DNA of 64,000 bases from Chitinophaga pendula (GTDB taxonomy: Bacteria > Bacteroidota > Bacteroidia > Chitinophagales > Chitinophagaceae). The DNA lies in NCBI RefSeq assembly GCF_020386615.1, contig NZ_CP077769.1, forward strand, positions 2,542,001-2,606,000. The letters are read 5' to 3'. The notes below the pieces were generated by a model. It worked only from the letters and a program-made list of their open reading frames with translations. It ran no database searches and was not told the DNA's origin. Position 1 is the stretch's first letter. Every line of letters starts with the position of its first letter. Below, in pieces: positions 30,881 to 38,928 of this stretch. The position numbers and the translations under genes are program-made.

Positions 30881-32422
30881 ATGAGAACCTCTCGTTTACT
30901 TTTTGCCGGTATGGTGGCATTGTCCCTGGCTGCCTGCCGGAAGGATCAACCTGTAACCCGTGCTGGTGTTCCCGGAAATGAAAACCCCGAAGCGGTGGTA
31001 CCAAAATCTAAGATCAATGCATTTATCCGTGAGCGACTGATGACCACGGGTCATTTTAACTGGCAGATGGCCAGTGATGAGATGGCATGGAGTGCGTTAG
31101 TACAAGGCGATAGCATATTGTCGGTGGGTTATCAACCTGCGGGCTATAAGGATATTGCCGGCACTATTCATCAGCTGGATCTTAATGATGACAGCTGGAA
31201 GGCAGCCCGTGAAGCTGTGTTGCGGCTGATTACGGAGCAGGAGAGTGTGGAGGGTAATGGGCGTACTTCGCAATCCATTGTAAAGTATGCACGTACTACG
31301 TTGCCGATCGTGGATGTGAAGGTTACTAAGTTGTCGACGTTATCGGCGCTGCGTAAGTCAGGGATGGTGCGTTATGCGGAGCCTATTGGTTATGGTGCTT
31401 ACATGGAGGAAGCTTCTACCAGTAGTCAGCGTGCTGCTTCTACGCTGCTGAACTTTGGCTGTGGCAGTAATACTCCTGAGCCAGGGCTGGTGAGTGGTAG
31501 TGACTATGTTACGATCTCTCCTGCGGCCAAACAGTCCTGGAACTATCCTTATCAGAAGATCCCGCAGGCATGGGCAAAGTCTACCGGTGCGGGTGTGAAG
31601 GTGATGATCATCGATACCGGTATCAGCCCTACGCAGTCTGCATTTGGCAGTGGTTTTAACCAAGGGCTTTCTACCGGTCGTACGATAGAGAAGCTGGTGA
31701 CCTTCCAGGGCGGTACGCCGGATGATCTTTGTGGTCACGGCACGAGCATGGCCGGTGCGCTGGCAGGTCCACGCGGTACTACCGGTAATACGGCAGGTAT
31801 TGCATACAACTGTAACCTGGTGATGGTACATGCTGCGGAGAACGTGGTGATCCTGTCCAAGGAGTCTATCAACGGTGTGGCTGACGCTTATGTACTCGGC
31901 GGTAATGATCCTGCTGTGAAGGTAATCAGTATGAGCCTGGGTACTATTATCGATTTCAGTCCTATCTCTGACGGTATCCGTTATGCTTACAACAAGGGCA
32001 AGCTGATGTTCTGTGCTGCTGGTACTTCCTCCAGTTTCTTCGGTAGTTTTGTAGGTGTGATATTCCCTGCTACTATGAGTGAAGTGTATGCAGTAACGGG
32101 TATGAAAGACAACCTGACTGATCGTTGCGGTAACTGTCACGTTGGGCCGCAGGTAGCGTTTACCTCTGTGATGGAAAAGACTGCCAATGGCCGTCTGGCG
32201 CTTTCCATTGCGATGACTGGCGACGAGCCATCTACGGTGGGAGGATCTTCCGTAGCTACGGCTAATACTGCAGCGATAGCAGCATTGGTGTGGAGCAAAT
32301 ACCCAGCTTATCCGAGAGATAGTATCGTTGCCCGTATGCGCAGAGCTTCTACGTATGCGAACAATCGTAATAACCAATTTGGTTGGGGTAATGTAGATGC
32401 TGATCTGGCAGTAGGTCAGTAG
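30881..32422 (+). CDS. S8 family (subtilisin-like) serine protease, lipoprotein
   Basis: A 513-residue subtilase. The N-terminus has a signal peptide ending in a lipobox (LSLAAC, Cys19), so it is probably membrane-anchored after export. Residues ~40-180 look like a propeptide. The catalytic triad is visible as Asp245 in MIIDTGIS, His286 in CGHGTSMAG and Ser457 in GGSSVATAN. The serine motif departs from the usual GTSMAxP: it reads GSSVAT and lacks the proline. Several cysteines (194, 284, 311, 378, 416, 419) could form disulfides. The gene starts 50 bases after the SbnA-like gene on the same strand. It may be the end of the NRPS operon, for example in maturation or self-protection, or an unrelated neighbour; the sequence does not decide. 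A strong bidirectional terminator follows. Confidence 0.92.
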   Translation: MRTSRLLFAGMVALSLAACRKDQPVTRAGVPGNENPEAVVPKSKINAFIRERLMTTGHFNWQMASDEMAWSALVQGDSILSVGYQPAGYKDIAGTIHQLDLNDDSWKAAREAVLRLITEQESVEGNGRTSQSIVKYARTTLPIVDVKVTKLSTLSALRKSGMVRYAEPIGYGAYMEEASTSSQRAASTLLNFGCGSNTPEPGLVSGSDYVTISPAAKQSWNYPYQKIPQAWAKSTGAGVKVMIIDTGISPTQSAFGSGFNQGLSTGRTIEKLVTFQGGTPDDLCGHGTSMAGALAGPRGTTGNTAGIAYNCNLVMVHAAENVVILSKESINGVADAYVLGGNDPAVKVISMSLGTIIDFSPISDGIRYAYNKGKLMFCAAGTSSSFFGSFVGVIFPATMSEVYAVTGMKDNLTDRCGNCHVGPQVAFTSVMEKTANGRLALSIAMTGDEPSTVGGSSVATANTAAIAALVWSKYPAYPRDSIVARMRRASTYANNRNNQFGWGNVDADLAVGQ

Positions 32423-32452
32423 TCGGCATGTAAACTTTTAACTGCTTATAAG

Positions 32453-32490
32453 AAAAGAGGCTAACCAAAGATTTGGTTAGCCTCTTTTTT
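32453..32490. terminator. Bidirectional terminator between subtilase and GG peptide
   Basis: AAAAGAGGCTAACCAAA (32453-32469) pairs with TTTGGTTAGCCTCTTTT (32472-32488), with T-tracts on both strands. It lies between two convergent genes. Confidence 0.9.
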
Positions 32491-32491
32491 G

Positions 32492-32713
32492 TCAGTTCTG
32501 GTCTTCTTGTTTGGGACCACCTTTCCCAGGGCACTGTTCGGCGCAATAGTTCCATGAATAGACGGTGATGCAACAGTTGTAGCAGACGTTTGGTTTTGAT
32601 CTCCAGTCGTCACATATTCCGGCTACTGCATTTACTCCGCCGGTGATTTTCTGCAATTCGTTTCTGGTTAACGTACGGGCTAACGACTGCAATTGTTTGA
32701 ATGATGCTTTCAT
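32492..32713 (-). CDS. Small double-glycine-leader peptide with six cysteines
   Basis: A 73-residue peptide. Residues 1-26 have the form of a Bacteroidota GG leader: basic start, then LTRNELQKITGG. The part after Gly26 is Cys-rich (Cys34, 44, 47, 48, 57, 61) with Trp37 and Trp54 and a charged tail. Such leaders direct export through C39-peptidase ABC transporters, which cut after GG; no such transporter and no modifying enzyme is in the window. The product could be a bacteriocin, a signal peptide or a precursor of a modified peptide. It is a different sequence from, but the same architecture as, the peptide at 53612-53800. The gene converges on the subtilase and shares its terminator. A TACGTTTG box lies 66 bases upstream. 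The function is unknown. Confidence 0.82.
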   Translation of the reverse strand: MKASFKQLQSLARTLTRNELQKITGGVNAVAGICDDWRSKPNVCYNCCITVYSWNYCAEQCPGKGGPKQEDQN

Positions 32714-33078
32714 ATGATATATGTTTTAACGTGAAAAAACAAGGATAGATCCGGGCATTTGACATGAGCATTGTGTTGCAAACGTATTTGAAATGTAATT
32801 ATCTGTATAGTAAAAATTAGACAATAGGATTGTTGATTTACAATGGATTATGATTGGGTATGGGGATCAGTAGCTAAAATGGTGGGATGGGGTTATATAC
32901 TTAGCCCGGGAAGTAGAACGCGATTTATTTACCCCAGCCTGGGCCCCCGGAATCGGGGCTTATGCTCAGGCAGTGTATCCGATAAAGAGTGGTTACAAAT
33001 GGTGACTTATGTTACAATAACACTCATTTATTTTTCATGCTGACTGTTCAATGCGGTTCCCGGGGGACGTGGATGTAT
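32714..33078. other. Non-coding gap
   Basis: It holds the candidate promoter above and a GC-rich inverted stretch at ~32930-32960 (GCCCC/GGGGC). I see no convincing gene here; the one open frame at 32843-33043 has no family features and no leader. Confidence 0.6.
32779..32786 (-). promoter_or_regulatory. Candidate -7 element for the GG peptide
   Basis: On the minus strand this reads TACGTTTG, matching the Bacteroidota -7 form TAnnTTTG. It would give a leader of about 60 bases. No clear -33 TTTG is seen. Confidence 0.4.
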
Positions 33079-33522
33079 TTACTTGACCGGGTGTAGGTTG
33101 AGGCCTACGCCCAGTCTGTTCCAGGCATTCATACTGATGGCGGCGGAGATGAGGAAGGCTAATTTTTCTTCTCCGAACAGTTGGAGGGCGTTGTCGTAGA
33201 CATCATCGCTGATGCCATGTTCGCCGATATGTGCGATTTCTTCGGTGAGGCGGATGATGGCCTGCTCTTCTGCGGAGAACCAGTTGACGGCTTCGTGCCA
33301 GGCGCTCAATACGTATATTTTGCGGGGTTCTTCTCCTAGTTTGATGGCATCGGAGATGTGTTTGTCGAGGCAGTATGCGCAGCCATTGATCTGGGAGGTA
33401 CGGATCTTTATGAGTTCGAGGTAGAGCGGTGGAATACCTGCGGCTTTTATTTGTTGGTCGATCTGTGTGAGGTGTTTATATAGATCGGGGAAGATGTTGT
33501 GCATGTTAAGTCTCTTTTTCAT
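33079..33522 (-). CDS. AhpD-like carboxymuconolactone decarboxylase family protein
   Basis: A 147-residue all-helical protein of the AhpD/CMD family. The redox site is INGCAYCLDKH with Cys48, Cys51 and His55, the CxxCxxxH pattern of alkylhydroperoxidase-like proteins. The downstream text (SAWHEAVNWFSAEEQAIIRLTEEIA) is typical of the family. It starts 20 bases after the DoxX-family gene on the same strand, so the two form a pair. DoxX plus CMD pairs are common in Bacteroidota and are usually linked to redox or thiol stress; the exact substrate cannot be told from sequence. Confidence 0.92.
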   Translation of the reverse strand: MKKRLNMHNIFPDLYKHLTQIDQQIKAAGIPPLYLELIKIRTSQINGCAYCLDKHISDAIKLGEEPRKIYVLSAWHEAVNWFSAEEQAIIRLTEEIAHIGEHGISDDVYDNALQLFGEEKLAFLISAAISMNAWNRLGVGLNLHPVK

Positions 33523-33542
33523 CGTATTATTTTTTGCGTGGA

Positions 33543-33983
33543 TTATTTGGTGGTGATGTAATCGTCAATGCTCCATTTGAAGCGATAGACATTAGATAAT
33601 AGTAAGCCGGCGCCGGTGAAGACGAATACGGGATATTTAAAGGGCGCTGCTATTCCGAGGGATATGATCATAAAGACGGCGAATGTGCCGGTGATGAGAG
33701 CGGCGCCTGTAGCCATCCATTTTGTTTTAAAGCCCAGTATGAGGCCGATGCCGATGATGATTTCTGCGGTGGTGGCGAGGAGTGCTAATATATCTGCCAG
33801 TGATTTGCCGAGGAATGGCATGAGGCTGTGGTTGTAGGCGAGGAAATGTGGCCAGTCGCCCCATGCTACATTGCCGGAGCCGGGGGCACCCATCCATCCG
33901 ATCCTGTCCATTACGGGCAGGAGAAATCCCACTCCTAGTGCTAGGCGAGCTATTAGTTGAGCGTATGTCACGTTGTCTTTCAT
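33543..33983 (-). CDS. DoxX family membrane protein
   Basis: A 146-residue protein with four predicted membrane helices (about residues 8-25, 60-82, 88-108 and 112-132). The N-terminal RLALGVGFLLPVMDRIG stretch fits the DoxX family of quinone/thiol-linked membrane proteins. It is first in a two-gene unit with the AhpD-like protein. A TAAATTTG box on the minus strand at 34003-34010 is a plausible promoter, which would separate this pair from the MocR-type regulator upstream. Confidence 0.88.
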   Translation of the reverse strand: MKDNVTYAQLIARLALGVGFLLPVMDRIGWMGAPGSGNVAWGDWPHFLAYNHSLMPFLGKSLADILALLATTAEIIIGIGLILGFKTKWMATGAALITGTFAVFMIISLGIAAPFKYPVFVFTGAGLLLSNVYRFKWSIDDYITTK

Positions 33984-34002
33984 GTATTCATATTTGTTTC
34001 CA

Positions 34003-34010
34003 CAAATTTA
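34003..34010 (-). promoter_or_regulatory. Candidate -7 element for doxX-ahpD pair
   Basis: TAAATTTG on the minus strand fits TAnnTTTG. It lies 20 bases before the start codon. The -33 element is not recognisable. Confidence 0.4.
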
Positions 34011-34074
34011 GTAACTCAGAAAGGTGGTGGCAGGTACCAGATGGGGGTAGGTGGGATAGGCCAGTTGTTGTTTG

Positions 34075-35559
34075 TTATCTGGAATACTGTGTGATGGCCT
34101 GTTTGATGGTAAGTAAGGCTTTGCGTAATTCCTGTTCGTTGAGGGATGCGAAGCCGAATCGGAAGCCATTGTGGTGGCTGTTGTTGCCGCTATGATAGGC
34201 GCTACCCTGGAGGTATACGCCATGGGCGGCAGTATATCGGAAGATCTGTTCGAGGGGGTATTCTTTTTTGAATGAGAGCCAGAGGGCCATGCCCCCCTGT
34301 GGGCGGGTGCAGGAGACGGCATCGCTGAGCAGTTCCTGTACGAGATGTATGGCCAGGTCGAGCCGGGCGGCGTATATTTTTTGGGTGCGTTTGATATGGC
34401 GGGCGAGTTCGCCGTCGTGGATCATATCGGAGAGGGCGGCTTCCATGAGGGTATCTCCTCTGAGGTCTACCAGTTTTTTGTAGATGACGGCCTGTTTGAT
34501 AAATTCTTTACCGGCTACCAGGTAGCCTATACGGAGGGAGGGGGCGAGTAGTTTGGTAAAGGAGCCGATGTAGACGATACGGCCTTCGTGGCCGGTGCTG
34601 GCGAGGGGCAGTATGGGGCTGTGCTGGTAGTGGAAGTCGTAGTCATAATCATCTTCGATGACCCATAGCTGGTATTGTTTGATGAGTGCCAGCAGTTTTT
34701 GTCTTCTGGCGGCGCTCATGGTAACGGTGGTAGGGTGATGGTGATGAGGGATGACGTATAGTAATTTGAAGGTGGCAGTGGTGAGGAGTTGTTCGAGCTG
34801 ATCGACGTCCATGCCATTGTTGTCGACGGGTACCCGGTGGATGGAGGCCCCTCTTTTGCGGAACATTTCGTCGGCCATGAAATAATTGGGATCGGTGGTG
34901 ATGACGGCATCGCCTGGTTGGAGGAGGAGGGCGGCGGCGATGTATATGGCCATTTGGGCGCCCCGTGCGATCAGCAGGTGATCGGCGGTGATATTGAGGC
35001 CTCTGGTTTGGTTGAGGAATTGGGCGGCGTTATGTTTGAGGGATTCGAGTCCACCGAGGTCGGGTTGTTGTTCCAGGAGGTTGAGGCCTGGGTCAGCGAG
35101 TAGTTTGTAGTATACTTTCATGAAGTAGGAGAAGGGGGCCATTCTGACGTCGGGGAAGCCATCGTTGACGATGACGGATTGGTCATTGTACTGGCGATGT
35201 GTGGGGATGGTGGTTTTCATGGCTTCCTGGAAGCGGGTATCGGGAGTGAGCGGATCGTGGGCATAGTTATTTTTGGGTTGGAAGGAGCGCGGTTTGGTGA
35301 GGGGGAGTTCGGGGACTACCTGGAATCCTTTGCGTGGGAGGGATTGGAGCCAGCCTTGGGCGATCAGTTCGTCGTACGCTTTGATGACGGTGTTGCGATG
35401 TACCTGTAGTGTGCCGGCCAACTCGCGGGTACCCGGGAGGAATGCGCCAGTAGTTATTCTGCCTTGCCGGATGAGTGCGATAAGCTGGTCAGCGATCTGC
35501 AGATATATGGGAGTGGCATCACCCGGTATGATAGTAATGAGTGTCAGATAAGGCAGCAT
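34075..35559 (-). CDS. MocR/PdxR-type regulator: GntR helix-turn-helix fused to aminotransferase fold
   Basis: A 494-residue fusion. The N-terminal ~75 residues form a GntR winged helix (PIYLQIADQLIALIRQG; LPGTRELAGTLQVHRNTVIKAYDEL). A linker and a class I aminotransferase domain follow, with the PLP lysine in GSFTKLLAPSLRIGY (Lys336) and the Asp of WVIEDDYDYDF. Such proteins are PLP-dependent transcription factors, often for vitamin B6 or amino-acid genes. The frame is open further upstream to 35694, but the ATG at 35559 is preferred: it begins right before the winged helix, and a TACTTTTG box lies at 35582-35589 inside the longer version. The doxX-ahpD pair follows 91 bases downstream on the same strand and may be a target, but this is inference. 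Confidence 0.93.
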   Translation of the reverse strand: MLPYLTLITIIPGDATPIYLQIADQLIALIRQGRITTGAFLPGTRELAGTLQVHRNTVIKAYDELIAQGWLQSLPRKGFQVVPELPLTKPRSFQPKNNYAHDPLTPDTRFQEAMKTTIPTHRQYNDQSVIVNDGFPDVRMAPFSYFMKVYYKLLADPGLNLLEQQPDLGGLESLKHNAAQFLNQTRGLNITADHLLIARGAQMAIYIAAALLLQPGDAVITTDPNYFMADEMFRKRGASIHRVPVDNNGMDVDQLEQLLTTATFKLLYVIPHHHHPTTVTMSAARRQKLLALIKQYQLWVIEDDYDYDFHYQHSPILPLASTGHEGRIVYIGSFTKLLAPSLRIGYLVAGKEFIKQAVIYKKLVDLRGDTLMEAALSDMIHDGELARHIKRTQKIYAARLDLAIHLVQELLSDAVSCTRPQGGMALWLSFKKEYPLEQIFRYTAAHGVYLQGSAYHSGNNSHHNGFRFGFASLNEQELRKALLTIKQAITQYSR

Positions 35560-36015
35560 GGTATACGGTGCATTTATCCGGCAAAAGTACTTTTTTAATA
35601 GAATTCTAATACTGGCAGGGGTTTCGGGGTATTTTACTGAAAGAAATGTTAAACATTGTCCTATCTGGTGTGTTAGGGTATAATTAAGTAGCACGGAAAA
35701 AGTTAAATCTTTATTTTCGCCTGCGATTTCCTATTAACCTGTGCGTACCGGTATTAAGGTGACCTATACACGGGACTTACGCGTACCCACCAACGAATTT
35801 TGCCAATGATATTGTGTTTAATGTGGGCGATGTAATGATTCATAGATGTGGAATGACTAGTAAAAAGGGACAAACAACTTCAGATAGATCTGGCAACGGG
35901 ACAATAATAATTTAAGGCATAGATAATCAGTTACTTGCAGGACTGGCATAGCCTTTGTTCGTATTAGGCTGTTGTGGGATCAGGTGAAATAATTTTCATA
36001 TTAAACATTAAATTC
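35560..36015. other. Divergent intergenic region
   Basis: It lies between the MocR-type gene (minus) and the OmpA gene (plus). Besides the -7 element for the regulator, only a weak near-match (GAATTTTG, ~35799) is seen on the plus strand. No gene is visible. Confidence 0.5.
35582..35589 (-). promoter_or_regulatory. Candidate -7 element for the MocR-type regulator
   Basis: TACTTTTG on the minus strand, 22 bases ahead of the preferred ATG at 35559. It supports the shorter start. Confidence 0.45.
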
Positions 36016-36918
36016 ATGAGGACACCGGTTTTATTATCAACGCTACTGATGGTAGCCGTATTAGGTGAAAGCTGTGTAAGTAACAAGAAGTTTAGCGAAT
36101 TGCAGACGAGCTATAATGAGCTTCGCAACCAGAACAGAGATCTGGATGGCAGGTACCAGGTATCCCAGCGTGAGCTATCGGGAGCTACTACCCGTGTAAA
36201 GAGCCTGGAAGAGCAAATCGAGGCACAACGTACGAGTGTAGCTGCGCTACAGGCTGCGTTGGATAAATGTCTCAATTCCAGCAGCCAGGGTAATACCAAC
36301 ATTTCCAAATTGGTAGATGAGATCAATTCTGCCAACAATTATATCAAACACCTTGTAAACACCAAAAATACTAGCGATTCGCTGAATATGGTGCTGACCA
36401 ACAACCTGACACGTTCTTTGAGCCGTGAGGAATCGAAGGATGTGGATGTACAGGTGTTGAAAGGTGTGGTATATATCTCTTTATCTGACAAGATGCTGTA
36501 TAAGTCTGGTAGCTATGAGATCTCTCCTGTAGCTGGTACTACGCTCAGCAAGATCGCGAAGATCATTAAGGACTACAAGGATTATGATGTGTTGATCGAG
36601 GGTAATACGGACAATGTGCCTATTTCCCAGACGAACATCCGTAATAACTGGGACTTGAGTGCGCTGCGTGCTTCTTCGGTGGTACAGGCATTACAGAACA
36701 CTTATGGTGTAGAGCCTAAGCGTCTGACAGCAGGTGGTAGAGGGGAGTATAACCCGATTGCTCCTAATGACAGCGATGCTGGTAAATCCAGGAACAGACG
36801 TACGCAGATCATTATTACACCTAAGCTGGATCAGTTTATGGAGTTGATCGAGAAGGCACCCGAGAAAGCAACAGATGCACCGGCTACGCCTGTAACTAAT
36901 CCTGCTTCACAGCAGTAA
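36016..36918 (+). CDS. OmpA-family lipoprotein with coiled coil
   Basis: A 300-residue envelope protein. The ATG at 36016 is chosen because it opens a signal peptide (MRTPVLLSTLLMVAV) ending near a lipobox-like GESC; the frame is open upstream to 35974 but adds no signal-like sequence. Residues ~20-115 are heptad-rich and likely form a coiled coil. The C-terminal OmpA domain has the peptidoglycan-binding pattern: IEGNTDNVPI, NNWDLSALRASSVV, and NDSDAGKSRNRRTQI. It should tie the outer membrane to the cell wall, Pal-like. A hairpin terminator follows directly, so it is monocistronic. Confidence 0.92.
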   Translation: MRTPVLLSTLLMVAVLGESCVSNKKFSELQTSYNELRNQNRDLDGRYQVSQRELSGATTRVKSLEEQIEAQRTSVAALQAALDKCLNSSSQGNTNISKLVDEINSANNYIKHLVNTKNTSDSLNMVLTNNLTRSLSREESKDVDVQVLKGVVYISLSDKMLYKSGSYEISPVAGTTLSKIAKIIKDYKDYDVLIEGNTDNVPISQTNIRNNWDLSALRASSVVQALQNTYGVEPKRLTAGGRGEYNPIAPNDSDAGKSRNRRTQIIITPKLDQFMELIEKAPEKATDAPATPVTNPASQQ

Positions 36919-36944
36919 CAACCAGTGATTAAATAAGGCATTTT

Positions 36945-36984
36945 AAAGAGGCTATCTCAATATTTTTGAGATGGCCTCTTTTTT
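36945..36984 (+). terminator. Terminator after the OmpA gene
   Basis: AAAGAGGCTATCTCAA (36945-36960) pairs with TTGAGATGGCCTCTTT across a 5-base loop with one mismatch, followed by a T-run. Confidence 0.85.
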
Positions 36985-37066
36985 GTGTGGTGACCTGGTG
37001 TGAAGGATGGCTGAAATGCCCTCGAAAATCGCACAAATGGCCACCCTGTGTTATAGGTTCGTGGCT

Positions 37067-37074
37067 TACTTTTG
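37067..37074 (+). promoter_or_regulatory. Candidate -7 element for the VOC gene
   Basis: TACTTTTG fits TAnnTTTG. It would give a leader of about 83 bases to the ATG at 37164. Confidence 0.4.
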
Positions 37075-37163
37075 AAACTGATATCCACGCTCTATTGGAT
37101 TGCTTATGCCGTTAGTGATTCAGGGTATCTACAACAAGGCATTCACTATAAAACCATTAGTTT

Positions 37164-37550
37164 ATGAAAACAAAAAAAATCTGGGCGAATTTCAGTGTAC
37201 AGGATTTAGCACGTACCACTAAATTCTACCAGCAACTTGGCTTTAAGCACAATGGGGCATCGGATCAATTGACCAGTTTCTTCTTTGGCGACGAAGACTT
37301 TATCATTCATTTCTTTTTAAGGGATGTACTGGAGCCGGCTATGATGGGTCCTATCATTGATACCAAGGCAGGCAATGAAATTATCTTTACTCTTTCTGCG
37401 GATACGAAGGAAGAGGTGGATAGTTGGGAGAAGGAGATAGCGGCAGCAGGAGGGACTATTGTTTCGAAGCCGGAAGCGTTTGGCGAGGGGTATTACGGTT
37501 TTGTGTTTGCTGATCCTGACGGTCACAAGTTCAATGTGTTCAAGCGATAA
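37164..37550 (+). CDS. VOC (glyoxalase/bleomycin resistance-like) family protein
   Basis: A 128-residue single-domain vicinal oxygen chelate protein. The family pattern is present: an N-terminal beta-alpha-beta opening with RTTKFYQQLGFK and a C-terminal GYYGFVFADPDGHKFNVFKR. Metal-site residues of glyoxalase I are not all evident (the terminal Glu is replaced by FNVF), so it may be a non-enzymatic or divergent member like the PhnB/YaeR-like proteins. It stands alone between two terminators and a minus-strand gene. The substrate is unknown. Confidence 0.88.
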   Translation: MKTKKIWANFSVQDLARTTKFYQQLGFKHNGASDQLTSFFFGDEDFIIHFFLRDVLEPAMMGPIIDTKAGNEIIFTLSADTKEEVDSWEKEIAAAGGTIVSKPEAFGEGYYGFVFADPDGHKFNVFKR

Positions 37551-37612
37551 TGTTGTTATGTCCGGGTGGGTGAGACATTAGGTTAGTACAAGTGCAGGTG
37601 CTTTTATGCGAA

Positions 37613-37703
37613 TAAAAAGAGGGTGTACCCATTACTTGGCCTGCCCCCAAAAAGTTAGACACTTTTTGGGGGCAGGCCATACTGTTGGGACACCTTCTTT
37701 TTT
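37613..37703. terminator. Terminator interrupted by a nested palindrome
   Basis: The outer arms AAAAAGAGGGTGTACCC (to 37630) and GGGACACCTTCTTTTTT (from ~37687) pair with one bulge and one G-T, with A- and T-tracts outside. They lie between convergent genes (VOC plus, lipoprotein minus). The loop contains the 43-base palindrome described separately. Confidence 0.7.
37637..37679. repeat. 43-bp perfect palindrome flanked by TACT repeats
   Basis: TGGCCTGCCCCCAAAAAGT (37637-37655) and its exact complement (37661-37679) enclose a 5-base loop TAGAC. TACT stands directly on each side (37633-37636 and 37680-37683), as a target-site duplication would. The arm plus loop resembles the ends of IS3-like elements (TGTCTAACTTTTTGGGGGC). 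It may be a minimal mobile element or the relic of one. It could alternatively act simply as a second, stronger terminator stem. Confidence 0.6.
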
Positions 37704-37717
37704 ATTTGAAATGATTA

Positions 37718-38785
37718 TTATTTCTTCACGTATTCTCTGATGCCTTTCAGTCGTTCATTCATATAGAGCTTATTATTTTCGATCCTCATACGGATTACTT
37801 CAAAGTCGAATTCTCCGTTAATGCCGTTGCCATCGTAGACGAGGGTCATTAACTGGGTGGAGGTATTGTAAGACCAGCCGAATACCTCTTTACTGCCGTC
37901 GTTGTTTTCTACATAGACGAGGTTGTCGCAGGTAGACTTGTTATAATCCAGGTTTTTTCTTTTTACCAGGTATTCGCTTGAGCCCTGTCCGCCAGCGCCA
38001 AACGTGGTTTCGTTTTTAACATCGTGGTATTCTCCCAGGTAGTATTTTTTTGCACCTGGTATATTAGTTTCTGAGAAATTCAGTTGGTTGTTTACGCAAA
38101 CGAGGTAACCGCTGTCTACACGATCTACCATGGCAGGTTTCCATTCCAGATTGGTGGAATCGTCTTTATACCGGCTAGGTATCCAGGTGGCTTGGAAGGC
38201 AGTGTTGGCGGAGCCTCCACCGGCAGCGATGGTTGCGATGGCGATGGTTACTTTGTTGCTCACTTGTTTCTGTGCGTTATAGATAGCCAGTTCTACTTTG
38301 AAGGTATCTTTTGTGATGTCTTCGGGTAGTTTGATCACGACAACGGAGTCGGCATATGCATCGCGGGCAATGCCATTGTGTTTAGTCGGTGCTTGTCTGC
38401 CGTTGAGTGGTTTGGAAAAATCGATGTCGAAGTAGCTATCGGCTCCTACTATTTTGACGTAGGCACCTTTGGGAGCTGTGGGGTTTTGTCCATCAGGGAC
38501 GTTCAGTATCAGTGGCAGGACGGCGTACCTGCCGGAGATGGCCGGGATGACATCTTTGTAGTTGGTGGTACTTAATACCGGTGCGCCAGCGCCGGATGCG
38601 TCCGGGAATGCGCCATTGACTAAGGAGCCATGGTATACTTTTACGGCGGCGGTCAGTGCTTTCGGATCTTTTACGTTTACGGTTTTAGGAGCTGGATCGG
38701 GGCCTGGTGCGTCGTTTTTAGAATTTTTGGAACAGGCGAATAGAAAGCCGGTGGCTACAGTCAAGTACAGAATTGTCTTTTTCAT
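37718..38785 (-). CDS. Secreted lipoprotein of unknown function
   Basis: A 355-residue protein with a lipoprotein signal (MKKTILYLTVATGFLFAC, Cys18) and a Ser/Asn/Pro-rich linker, then probable beta-sandwich domains (residues ~40-200) and a C-terminal beta-rich region with LMTLVYDGNGINGEFDF. I do not recognise a family; the layout resembles Bacteroidota surface lipoproteins with DUF-type immunoglobulin-like domains. It is transcribed away from the cyclophilin gene, 143 bases downstream of it. A 7-base inverted repeat (ATATACT/AGTATAT, 38802-38820) lies in the leader. No partner genes such as SusCD are nearby. Confidence 0.85.
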   Translation of the reverse strand: MKKTILYLTVATGFLFACSKNSKNDAPGPDPAPKTVNVKDPKALTAAVKVYHGSLVNGAFPDASGAGAPVLSTTNYKDVIPAISGRYAVLPLILNVPDGQNPTAPKGAYVKIVGADSYFDIDFSKPLNGRQAPTKHNGIARDAYADSVVVIKLPEDITKDTFKVELAIYNAQKQVSNKVTIAIATIAAGGGSANTAFQATWIPSRYKDDSTNLEWKPAMVDRVDSGYLVCVNNQLNFSETNIPGAKKYYLGEYHDVKNETTFGAGGQGSSEYLVKRKNLDYNKSTCDNLVYVENNDGSKEVFGWSYNTSTQLMTLVYDGNGINGEFDFEVIRMRIENNKLYMNERLKGIREYVKK

Positions 38786-38928
38786 GAGTATAGAATTGAA
38801 TATATACTTTTTTAGTATATTCGATAAAGATAATGCATATAAGTAAAGTTTATAGTATTATAGAGAATATTTTTTATGACATGTAAAGTTGGGCAGCAGG
38901 TAAATGTGTCTTTACACGGTATGTTTAT

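Noticed and set aside
31358..32377. Long open frame antisense to the subtilase gene
   Set aside because: The composition is that of a mirror frame (Arg/Thr/His rich), with no family features, and the plus strand encodes a clear protease.
32843..33043. A 66-codon plus-strand frame as a small gene
   Set aside because: No leader, family motif or promoter supports it, and it crosses a GC-rich inverted stretch.
35560..35694. N-terminal extension of the MocR-type regulator
   Set aside because: The winged helix starts right after the ATG at 35559, and the extension contains the candidate promoter.
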